The notes under the pieces were generated by a model. It was not told the origin of the DNA, did not search any database, and worked only from the letters and a program-made list of their open reading frames with translations. Positions 62,701 to 64,000 of a stretch of DNA of 64,000 bases are shown piece after piece; positions within the stretch are counted from its first letter, which is position 1, and each line of letters starts with the position of its first letter. Source of the stretch: Cyprinodon diabolis (lineage: Eukaryota > Chordata > Actinopteri > Cyprinodontiformes > Cyprinodontidae); assembly GCA_030533445.1 (NCBI GenBank), contig CM060065.1, forward strand, positions 48,361,964 to 48,425,963, given 5' to 3'. The position numbers and the translations under genes were made by a program.

Positions 62701-62827
62701 CTCCACCTGGGGGACTTCCTGGTCTTCCTACGGAGGGTGGTCTCCTCCAAGGCCATCCAGTCCAAGATGGCTTCTCCCAAATGGACGGAGGTTCTGCTTA
62801 ACATCGCGGCTCAGAAGTGCTGCTCAG
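25753..62827 (+). CDS. herc1: HERC1, 5' part (30 coding exons; gene continues past the window)
   Basis: Giant HECT-family E3 ubiquitin ligase of the cytosol and Golgi/vesicle membranes, linked to ARF/Rab and clathrin traffic. The recognised start [20 protein letters not shown] is near-identical to vertebrate HERC1. Thirty exons with GT-AG borders join in phase to 1960 codons plus one base, about 40% of the ~4860-residue family length. Residues 1-317 are helical; 350-746 form the first RCC1-like seven-bladed domain (exons 3-9, many SxGxDGxLYxWG-type repeats); 747-1334 and 1500-1960 are conserved helical regions; 1337-1392 has an acidic run (DQDEEEEDH). SPRY, WD40, second RCC1 and HECT parts lie downstream. 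All exons lack stops, so the gene looks functional. Introns are swollen by transposons. Confidence 0.96.
26814..28061 (+). mobile_element. Tc1-type transposon, copy B (1248 bp, complete)
   Basis: Same family as 7300-8547, opposite orientation. Termini CACTATATTGCCAAAAGTAT are present at both ends and TA target duplications lie at 26812-26813 and 28062-28063. It sits in HERC1 intron 1 in sense orientation, inside an older MITE. One visible base difference from copy A is A/G just before the transposase ATG. Confidence 0.95.
26948..27979 (+). CDS. Tc1-type transposase (intact, 343 aa)
   Basis: Encodes a protein that appears identical to that of copy A: N-terminal helix-turn-helix, GRPRK linker, and catalytic D154, D245 and E280 in DD34E spacing. 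The start ATG was chosen as for copy A; the frame upstream is open to the terminal repeat but lacks another ATG. It would recognise the element's inverted ends and insert at TA. Being in a HERC1 intron, it has no known role for the host gene. Two identical intact copies suggest recent activity. Confidence 0.93.
   Translation: MGRSQELSEFQRGTVIGCHLCNKSSREISSLLNIPQSTVSCIIRKWKCLGTTATQPRSGRPRKLTERGQRMLKRIVRRGRQLSAESITTDLQTSCGLQISSRTVRRELHGMGFHGRAAASKPYITKCNAKRRMRWCKARRHWTLEQWRRVLWSDESRFSIWQSDGRVWVWRLPGERYLSDCIVPSVKFGGGGIMVWGCFSGAGLGPLVPVKGTLNASAYQDILDNSMLPTLWEQFGAGPFLFQHDCAPVHKARSIKTWMTESGVDELDWPAQSPDLNPIEHLWDELERRLRARPSRPTSVCDLTNALLEEWSKIPINTLLNLVDSLPRRVEAVLAAKGGPTSY
28326..28881. other. Intronic sequence with hAT-end-like traces
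   Basis: The block around 28410-28530 with GATTCGATTTAGAATCGATT resembles hAT-type subterminal repeats, but no second end or target duplication was found. Confidence 0.35.
28882..29084. mobile_element. hAT MITE with perfect 8-bp target duplication
   Basis: CAGGCATCCCCAAACTCGGT at the left is mirrored at the right (ACCGAGTTTGGGGATGCCTG), with CCTGCAGGACAGCGGCC-type inner inverted sequence. CTTTAAAC flanks both sides (28874-28881 and 29085-29092). Non-coding, 203 bases, almost palindromic. Confidence 0.88.
29292..30232. mobile_element. Non-autonomous hAT-type element, family D, copy 1
   Basis: Left end TAGGGGTGTAAATAATAAAC, right end reversed TAGGGGTGTAAATCACATCC. Flanks GTGTCGAG (29284-29291) and GTGTAGAG (30233-30240) agree at seven of eight, an aged 8-bp duplication. 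Subterminal CGATGCATCGAT-type sequence is present. A 926-base copy lies at 46534-47459 and a decayed inverted piece at ~37200-37430. Confidence 0.85.
30551..30646 (+). CDS. herc1: HERC1 coding exon 2
   Basis: 32 codons between TGTTTCAG and GTAAGA, phase 0 both ends, reading [20 protein letters not shown] and on to ALCLFEE. Links the N-terminal region to the first RCC1-like domain. Confidence 0.93.
30996..31190 (+). CDS. herc1: HERC1 coding exon 3 (start of RCC1-like domain 1)
   Basis: 65 codons, phase 0, donor ACG/GTACGT. Contains [20 protein letters not shown], the first RCC1 blade. Confidence 0.95.
31986..32297 (+). CDS. herc1: HERC1 coding exon 4 (RCC1 repeats)
   Basis: 104 codons, phase 0, between CCTCAG and AAG/GTAGGC. 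Two blades: [20 protein letters not shown] and [20 protein letters not shown]. Confidence 0.96.
32570..32666 (+). CDS. herc1: HERC1 coding exon 5 (RCC1 repeat)
   Basis: 97 bases after a GT-rich acceptor tract (GTGTGTGTCAG), ending in phase 1 at CTAG/GTGAGT. Reads [20 protein letters not shown]. The (GT)n run directly before the acceptor could vary in length between individuals. Confidence 0.94.
32737..33145. mobile_element. Foldback element of AGAATTCTGACTTT repeats
   Basis: The ends CTACGGAAGAGGATTAGGGC and GCCCTAATCCTCTTCCGTAG are exact inverted repeats apart from a base or two beyond them. The interior is a string of palindrome-rich units with GAATTC at the centre (TCAGAATTCTGA). The entire 409 bases should form a long hairpin. 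It lies in HERC1 intron 5. No clear target duplication. Confidence 0.75.
33337..33480 (+). CDS. herc1: HERC1 coding exon 6 (RCC1 repeat)
   Basis: 144 bases, phase 1 to 1, between ACGCAG and AATG/GTGGGT. Reads [20 protein letters not shown] and [16 protein letters not shown]. Confidence 0.95.
33595..33722 (+). CDS. herc1: HERC1 coding exon 7 (RCC1 repeat)
   Basis: 128 bases, phase 1 to 0, between CCTGCAG and CAG/GTAGGA. Reads [20 protein letters not shown] then [20 protein letters not shown]. Confidence 0.95.
33836..35283. repeat. 25-bp minisatellite in HERC1 intron 7
   Basis: About 58 units of AGCTGAGCAGCTAATTAGCT plus TCAGA, with a 24-base variant (ATTGGCTTC for AATTAGCTTC), an AACTAGC variant and others scattered. 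Each unit contains inverted AGCT/AGCAGCT elements. Non-coding. It makes up most of the 1746-base intron between exons 7 and 8. Confidence 0.95.
35469..35613 (+). CDS. herc1: HERC1 coding exon 8 (RCC1 repeat)
   Basis: 145 bases, phase 0 to 1, between GTCTCCAG and CATG/GTACCG. Reads [20 protein letters not shown] and [14 protein letters not shown]. Confidence 0.95.
35831..36002 (+). CDS. herc1: HERC1 coding exon 9 (last blade of RCC1-like domain 1)
   Basis: 172 bases, phase 1 to 2, between CACCCAG and ACAG/GTGGGC. Reads [20 protein letters not shown] and [16 protein letters not shown]. The 18-bp minisatellite begins about 45 bases after its donor. Confidence 0.95.
36047..36986. repeat. 18-bp minisatellite in HERC1 intron 9, open in several frames
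   Basis: About 51 units of GGTAGCCTTATTCCCCAT or GGTAGCCTTATTCCCCTT, with a 21-base variant that adds CTC. Because all unit lengths are multiples of three, frames stay open on both strands: plus strand gives [12 protein letters not shown] or [12 protein letters not shown] repeats, minus strand [12 protein letters not shown] repeats of up to ~408 codons. Exon 9 is open into it in two of these frames. I read these as repeat artefacts in an intron, not a protein. Confidence 0.93.
37200..37430 (-). mobile_element. Decayed fragment of hAT family D
   Basis: Reversed, it resembles the interior of 29292-30232 (GAAGCGTGGTCTG, TGAGTTTGCT, AACCAGG blocks in the same order) with many changes. No ends are present. 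Confidence 0.55.
37446..39507 (+). pseudogene. Penelope-like retroelement ORF (broken: RT plus GIY-YIG endonuclease)
   Basis: Penelope-like elements code for one protein with a telomerase-like reverse transcriptase and a C-terminal GIY-YIG endonuclease. Here the RT carries [33 protein letters not shown] and the catalytic RYVDD box (~38500-38514). The endonuclease follows with [20 protein letters not shown] (GIY/YIG type) and the conserved [10 protein letters not shown] helix. Three lesions break the frame: a TAA at 37653-37655, an extra A in the A-run near 38137-38142 that shifts frame, and a TGA at 38896-38898. Otherwise the frame runs about 687 codons, near full length. It lies in HERC1 intron 9 in sense orientation. 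It is a recently dead copy. Confidence 0.9.
39793..39927 (+). CDS. herc1: HERC1 coding exon 10
   Basis: 135 bases, phase 2 to 2, between TTTTACAG and CCAG/GTGAGG. Reads [20 protein letters not shown] and [20 protein letters not shown]. Confidence 0.95.
40006..40171 (+). CDS. herc1: HERC1 coding exon 11
   Basis: 166 bases, phase 2 to 0, between TTCACAG and GAG/GTACGT. Reads [20 protein letters not shown] and [20 protein letters not shown]. Confidence 0.95.
40390..40515 (+). CDS. herc1: HERC1 coding exon 12
   Basis: 42 codons, phase 0, between CCCACCAG and CAG/GTACGA. Reads [20 protein letters not shown] and [16 protein letters not shown]. Confidence 0.95.
40690..41773. other. Intron 12 sequence with dispersed-repeat traces
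   Basis: No gene found. Bases ~41573-41735 share AAGATTCTCAGTCATC and GGATGGGAAGCGAAATGTCT-type blocks with 13541-13880, an old dispersed repeat. A 106-codon antisense frame (40723-41043) has no motif. Confidence 0.4.
41774..42363. mobile_element. hAT-type element with a transposase scrap and perfect 8-bp duplication
   Basis: Ends TAGGGCTGGGTA (left) and, reversed, CAGGGCTGGGTATTTTGGCC. CTCACAGA flanks it at 41766-41773 and 42364-42371, a perfect 8-bp target duplication. Inside, a plus-strand frame at 41960-42214 contains [16 protein letters not shown], which resembles the segment around a catalytic aspartate of hAT transposases (TDNAxNM). The element is thus a deletion derivative of an autonomous hAT. 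Confidence 0.85.
42650..42862 (-). repeat. tRNA-like SINE or LINE tail
   Basis: On the minus strand the head GGCGGCCTAGTGGCTATGGC resembles a tRNA-derived SINE A-box region. It continues with CTGAGCAAGACCCTTAACCC and ends in GAGATCAATAAAGTTCAATT. The B-box is degraded. Not a tRNA gene. Confidence 0.55.
42977..43198 (+). CDS. herc1: HERC1 coding exon 13
   Basis: 74 codons, phase 0, between TCTTCAG and ACC/GTGAGT. Reads [20 protein letters not shown] and [19 protein letters not shown]. Confidence 0.95.
43370..43640. mobile_element. Foldback MITE, copy 2
   Basis: Related in reverse orientation to 26803-28325. TTGCCAATGGAACAAGACAA and CATTCCATTGGCAAAACTAT arms pair around the centre, and ends carry CTAGATAAGTC and reversed CTACAAATAAGTAG. 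Non-coding. Confidence 0.65.
44066..45677 (-). mobile_element. Tc1-type transposon with 202-bp inverted repeats (1612 bp, complete)
   Basis: CAGGTGCTGGTCATAAAATT starts each end; the arms 44066-44267 and 45476-45677 look nearly or fully complementary over 202 bases. TA duplications lie at 44064-44065 and 45678-45679. The transposase gene is at 44354-45358 on the minus strand, antisense to HERC1 in intron 13. A different family from copies A and B. Confidence 0.95.
44354..45358 (-). CDS. Tc1-type transposase (intact, 334 aa)
   Basis: DDE transposase of the long-inverted-repeat Tc1 type. Start [20 protein letters not shown] chosen because it gives 334 residues, near family length; an ATG 12 codons upstream is also in frame. 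Paired helix-turn-helix regions (about 8-45 and 65-110; [20 protein letters not shown]) bind the inverted repeats. Catalytic residues D148 (FSDESKF), D238 (QQDLAPAH) and E273 ([11 protein letters not shown]) have DD34E spacing. No stops or frameshifts. It may be an active copy. Confidence 0.93.
   Translation of the reverse strand: MGKTADLTVVQKTTIDTLHKEGKTQKVIAKEAGCSQSSVSKHINREAKGRKRCGRKKCTSKRDNRTLERIVKQNPFKNVGEIHKEWTAAGVSASRTTTHRRMKDMGFCCRITCVKPLLNHRQRQKRLAWAKEKQDWTAGEWSKVMFSDESKFCISFGNQGPRVWRKRREALHPRCLKSSVKFPQSVMVWGAMSSAGVGPLCFLRSRVNAATYQEVLEHFMLPAADQLFGDADFIFQQDLAPAHSAKATSTWLKDHGIPVLNWPANSPDLNPIENLWGIVKKKMQYTRPNNSEELKATIRATWAIITPEQCHRLIDSMPRRIAAVIQAKGGPTKY
45704..46516. mobile_element. Harbinger-type MITE with TAA target duplication
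   Basis: GGCCGTTTCTCAATATGTGT at the left matches reversed GGCCGTTTCTCAATTCACAA at the right over the first 14-15 bases, with GTACTTGTG shared just inside. TAA flanks both ends (45701-45703, 46517-46519), the 3-bp TWA site of PIF/Harbinger. It lies 26 bases after the Tc1 and 17 before the next hAT. Confidence 0.82.
46534..47459. mobile_element. Non-autonomous hAT-type element, family D, copy 2
   Basis: Same family and orientation as 29292-30232, roughly 90% or more alike by eye, with the ends TAGGGGTGTAAATAATAATC and reversed TAGGGGTGTAAATCACATCC. Flanks CTAGGAGA (46526-46533) and CTAAGAGA (47460-47467) match at seven of eight. Confidence 0.85.
47785..47937 (+). CDS. herc1: HERC1 coding exon 14
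   Basis: 51 codons, phase 0, between GTCTGCAG and GAG/GTATGG. Reads [20 protein letters not shown] and [19 protein letters not shown]. Confidence 0.94.
48011..48143 (+). CDS. herc1: HERC1 coding exon 15
   Basis: 133 bases, phase 0 to 1, between TCCTGCAG and CAAG/GTGAGC. Reads [20 protein letters not shown] and [15 protein letters not shown]. Confidence 0.94.
48220..48411 (+). CDS. herc1: HERC1 coding exon 16
   Basis: 192 bases, phase 1 to 1, between CCTCCAG and CACG/GTCAGA (a weaker donor). Reads [20 protein letters not shown] and [20 protein letters not shown]. Confidence 0.93.
48859..49742. mobile_element. Probable hAT-type element
   Basis: CAGGGCTCAATGTTAACCAT at the left and reversed CAGGGGTTGATGTTAAGGAT at the right are inverted ends. 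GGGCAAGT motifs recur near both ends. The flanking 8-mers (ATTACACT, TCACTTTG) do not match, so the insertion site evidence is missing. Confidence 0.6.
50258..50482 (+). CDS. herc1: HERC1 coding exon 17
   Basis: 225 bases, phase 1 to 1, between CTGTCCAG and CTGG/GTACCG. Reads [20 protein letters not shown] and [20 protein letters not shown]. Confidence 0.95.
50558..50731 (+). CDS. herc1: HERC1 coding exon 18
   Basis: 174 bases, phase 1 to 1, between TTTCCAG and AAAG/GTCCGC. Reads [20 protein letters not shown] and [13 protein letters not shown]. Confidence 0.94.
50811..50925 (+). CDS. herc1: HERC1 coding exon 19
   Basis: 115 bases, phase 1 to 2, between GTTGCAG and GAAG/GTGAGT. Reads [20 protein letters not shown] and [16 protein letters not shown]. 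Confidence 0.95.
51000..51120 (+). CDS. herc1: HERC1 coding exon 20
   Basis: 121 bases, phase 2 to 0, between CCGGCAG and CGG/GTGAGT. Reads [20 protein letters not shown] and [16 protein letters not shown]. Confidence 0.94.
51203..51377 (+). CDS. herc1: HERC1 coding exon 21 (acidic stretch)
   Basis: 175 bases, phase 0 to 1, between CCGCAG and GGAA/GTACGT. Reads [20 protein letters not shown] then a highly charged run ([14 protein letters not shown]). Confidence 0.94.
51724..52665 (-). mobile_element. L2 LINE, 3' half, in HERC1 intron 21
   Basis: Minus-strand copy of the family at 317-1397, including the RT C-terminal motifs [20 protein letters not shown] and [19 protein letters not shown] at 52438-52662. 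The 3' end is the TTCAGTTTATTTATATAGCG block (reversed). 5' truncated; antisense to HERC1. Confidence 0.85.
52666..53342. other. Intron 21 remainder; no gene seen
   Basis: Non-coding, ending in a (GT)n run and the acceptor ACAACACAG of exon 22. Confidence 0.5.
53343..53697 (+). CDS. herc1: HERC1 coding exon 22
   Basis: 355 bases, phase 1 to 2, between CAACACAG and CCAG/GTGAGT. Reads [20 protein letters not shown], then a low-complexity [16 protein letters not shown] stretch, then [20 protein letters not shown]. The serine/glycine run is likely disordered. Confidence 0.94.
53784..55650 (-). mobile_element. Pogo-like DNA transposon remnant, copy 1
   Basis: Right end CGTGAAAATACGG/TA and left end TA/CCGACCATAAGGCGCACCG (the left terminal repeat has lost ~9 bases). 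TA flanks fit Tc1/mariner/pogo insertion. The interior contains a partial DDE_1-type transposase on the minus strand (54554-55054). A block with ATTTAGATGAAAAACACCTG is repeated at ~54147 and ~54401, an internal duplication. Confidence 0.75.
54554..55054 (-). pseudogene. Pogo-type (DDE_1) transposase C-terminal fragment
   Basis: 166-codon frame carrying [20 protein letters not shown] (region of the second catalytic Asp), [20 protein letters not shown] and [19 protein letters not shown], typical of pogo/Tigger-like transposases, followed by an acidic C-terminus ([20 protein letters not shown]). The N-terminal HTH/CENPB-like part and the first catalytic residue are absent, so it is not functional. 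A second partial copy of the [18 protein letters not shown] segment lies at ~55385-55480. Confidence 0.85.
56474..57387 (-). mobile_element. Pogo-like non-autonomous element, copy 2
   Basis: CCGTATTTTCACGACCATAA at the left is mirrored at the right (TTATAGTCGTGAAAATACGG), and TA flanks both (56472-56473, 57388-57389). Interior pieces match copy 1, including the 54139-type block and the AGTCACAGATTAACAGCGAT block, but the transposase frame is deleted and broken. In HERC1 intron 22. Confidence 0.85.
57526..57646 (+). CDS. herc1: HERC1 coding exon 23
   Basis: 121 bases, phase 2 to 0, between GCTTGTAG and CTG/GTAAAA. Reads [20 protein letters not shown] and [20 protein letters not shown]. Confidence 0.94.
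57727..57778 (+). CDS. herc1: HERC1 coding exon 24
   Basis: 52 bases, phase 0 to 1, between TCCTGCAG and CGAG/GTTAGT. Reads [17 protein letters not shown]. Confidence 0.9.
57779..58490. other. Intron 24 sequence; no gene seen
   Basis: Includes a G-rich tract (58027-58052). A stray TTTTCAG-like acceptor at ~57903 precedes codable sequence, but no in-frame exon results. Confidence 0.4.
58491..59153. mobile_element. Non-autonomous DNA transposon with CCCCATTTACACTACCC ends
   Basis: CCCCATTTACACTACCCTTG at the left and its reverse at 59134-59153 are exact; the inverted arms continue through GAGACCGGTCCGAGCTCGG with small changes. Flanks hold TATA on either side, but the target duplication is unclear, so the superfamily is unassigned. 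No transposase. Confidence 0.75.
59377..59648 (+). CDS. herc1: HERC1 coding exon 25
   Basis: 272 bases, phase 1 to 0, between CTATCAG and GAG/GTGAGG. Reads [20 protein letters not shown] and [20 protein letters not shown]. The 5' border is less conserved, so the acceptor could be misplaced by a few codons. Confidence 0.9.
59847..60062 (+). CDS. herc1: HERC1 coding exon 26
   Basis: 72 codons, phase 0, between CTCTCCAG and CAG/GTGACG. Reads [20 protein letters not shown] and [20 protein letters not shown]. Confidence 0.95.
60133..60253 (+). CDS. herc1: HERC1 coding exon 27
   Basis: 121 bases, phase 0 to 1, between TGTTGCAG and ATCG/GTACCA. Reads [20 protein letters not shown] and [16 protein letters not shown]. 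Confidence 0.95.
60353..60590 (+). CDS. herc1: HERC1 coding exon 28
   Basis: 238 bases, phase 1 to 2, between GACTGTAG and CCGG/GTAACT. Reads [20 protein letters not shown] and [20 protein letters not shown]. Confidence 0.95.
60671..60843 (+). CDS. herc1: HERC1 coding exon 29
   Basis: 173 bases, phase 2 to 1, between CCTACAG and AGAG/GTGCAA. Reads [20 protein letters not shown] and a charged linker ([11 protein letters not shown]). Confidence 0.95.
61069..62300. mobile_element. hAT-type element with zinc-finger scrap and internal duplication
   Basis: CAGGGTTCCCGCGGGTCCTT at the left and reversed CAGGGTTCCTACAGCATAAG at the right are the ends. TGAAAT borders both, offset from a clean 8-bp duplication. 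A frame at 61414-61686 has [20 protein letters not shown] then [17 protein letters not shown], a zinc-finger-like N-terminus of fish hAT-type transposases. A ~110-base block (61667-61775) recurs at ~61949-62057. Confidence 0.75.
62672..62827 (+). CDS. herc1: HERC1 coding exon 30 (last in window)
   Basis: 156 bases, phase 1 to 1, between TTCCGCAG and TCAG/GTATGC. Reads [20 protein letters not shown] and [20 protein letters not shown]. The next exon lies beyond the window, ahead of the SPRY-type domain. Confidence 0.94.
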
Positions 62828-63326
62828 GTATGCCCTCTGCAGGTACCACATGAGTCCAGGGGGGGCGCAGATGGGACTGCGGAACTGGGGGTGGGTGTGT
62901 AGAGCTAATGACTTTACCTTGATAGGTTCTGCTAGTCTCTTTCTCTCCCACAATCAATGAAAAACAAACTCTCTAATTGCAAATGTGTTAAATGGCTATA
63001 AAACATGACGACAAATCTACCATCATTGTATCTAGGGATACAATGATGGCGGTTAACATTGATGATCTTTCCCTCCGGCCTGAACAGGCTTTAGTTTTAC
63101 TTCAGCTTAGAGCAGATGCCATTGATCAACATTGTAAAACTATTATTTCGAACATCTGGAAAGTTGTTTTTGTTCTTTTCTACACTGAATGTTTGACTGT
63201 TGAGCTCCAACAAACATAACCTTAATGTGATGTTCTCTGTGAGCGTCTTCACCTCATAAACACCAAAAACATGGAGTAGTTGTTAGGCGAGCAGGAGACA
63301 GCAGCATCATATTCCAGACTGCAGGT
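62828..63326. other. HERC1 intron 30, no exon seen
   Basis: Non-coding; no repeat recognised apart from AT-rich stretches. Confidence 0.45.
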
Positions 63327-64000
63327 TAGGGCTGAGCGATAAACCAGATTTTTACCGTTACCGTCATGCACTTTAATAACCGGCGCAAATTTTTCCATGT
63401 CGGTAAAAACATTTTTCCTGTGTGTGAGCGTGGCTGGTATTTCCTTCCGCTTTAAAGTTGTAGGAAAGTCATATTAAAATTTTAAATCATTCTGGCTTAA
63501 AATCTGAGGGGGTGTTTTCATTATATGCAGGCCATTTAGTTAAACGTCAGCTTGTTCACCTAAATGCAGCCAATCATATATCAACGGTCATCTGTCATCT
63601 TGATTCATAGGTCGCTAATATACGCAACGGTTGAAATGATAAATCAGAATAATTTCCTTTCCCATTGAGTTGCGTCCCAGTGTTCACGGGGATGGATGTC
63701 TGTGTCTTCAGCAGGCGTAGAGCTAACAGAACTGGCAGCGTTGCGAGGCAAGGGCTCAAACATGTACGGCTGGAAGCCTTCTACACCAAACCAAGCTTCT
63801 GCTGCCCTGGCGTCCTCTTCCACAACATTTTCGTCCCCGCTTTCCTCCTCTAAATAAAAAATGGATGACGGAGGAGACTCATCCACGACCTCCGACACTA
63901 AACTCTCCTCCTCTTGCATGTTTCCGCTGTCCATAGCGTTCCTTGACAGCGTCGTTTCTAAGTCACCAATTTAGTGCTACTTGGTCCCAATGGAATTTCC
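63327..64000. mobile_element. Left part of a hAT-like transposon, cut by the window end
   Basis: TAGGGCTGAGCGATAAACCA is a typical hAT-like left end with GATAAACCAGA/TTACCG subterminal repeats. The other end is out of range. The minus-strand frame at 63644-63934 is probably part of the transposon's cargo. Confidence 0.5.
63644..63934 (-). pseudogene. Possible transposon-encoded protein N-terminus
   Basis: A 96-codon acidic frame contains GFQPYMFEPLP, which resembles the PYxFEPE segment at the start of fish transposon-linked proteins with a P2X7-like cysteine domain. The cysteine domain itself is not visible here. It could continue by splicing or be truncated. It is antisense to HERC1. Low confidence. 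Confidence 0.35.

Overview
The window looks like a stretch of teleost fish genome, probably a percomorph or killifish-like species. It holds split vertebrate genes with GT-AG introns and a dense fish-type repeat load: Tc1/mariner, hAT, Harbinger-like and pogo-like DNA transposons, L2-type LINEs, a Penelope-like element, tRNA-derived SINEs and long minisatellites. The exact species cannot be read from the sequence. Two host genes lie head to tail on the + strand. The 3' end of a death-associated protein kinase gene (best call DAPK2) occupies 9503-11465. The 5' part of HERC1, a giant HECT-type ubiquitin ligase, has its start codon at 25753, and its thirtieth coding exon in the window ends at 62827. 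From memory, human DAPK2 and HERC1 are also neighbours in the same order, which supports both calls. Layout: 1-9003 is a stack of nested transposons; an old L2 LINE is interrupted by two hAT elements, one of which contains a second hAT (itself holding a TA-flanked MITE) and an intact Tc1. 9503-11465 is the DAPK2 kinase end plus a ZIPK-like coiled-coil tail. 11466-25726 is intergenic and HERC1 5' flank: LINE remnants, a 19-bp minisatellite split by a Harbinger-like element, a fragment of the DAPK2 last exon, a 20-bp minisatellite, a candidate HERC1 untranslated exon, and LINE and SINE pieces. From 25753 to the end is HERC1. I placed 30 coding exons by splice sites, phase continuity and recognition of the protein; together they encode 1960 residues plus one base and stay in frame throughout. 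They cover the N-terminal helical region, the first RCC1-like domain (about residues 350-746) and the long following region with an acidic stretch. The SPRY, WD40, second RCC1-like and HECT parts lie beyond the window. HERC1 introns hold a second, apparently identical Tc1 copy (intron 1), two long minisatellites (introns 7 and 9), a broken Penelope-like element (intron 9), a third Tc1-type element with 202-bp inverted repeats followed immediately by a Harbinger MITE and a hAT MITE (intron 13), pogo-like remnants (intron 22) and several further hAT-like MITEs. I found no prokaryote-style system, CRISPR array or unknown multigene operon. The most unusual items are the four-level transposon nest with readable target duplications, a GC-AG intron in the kinase gene, the displaced DAPK2 exon fragment beside a minisatellite, an 18-bp minisatellite starting 45 bases after a HERC1 splice donor and open in several frames, and an unexplained acidic coding-like segment at 10112-10273.
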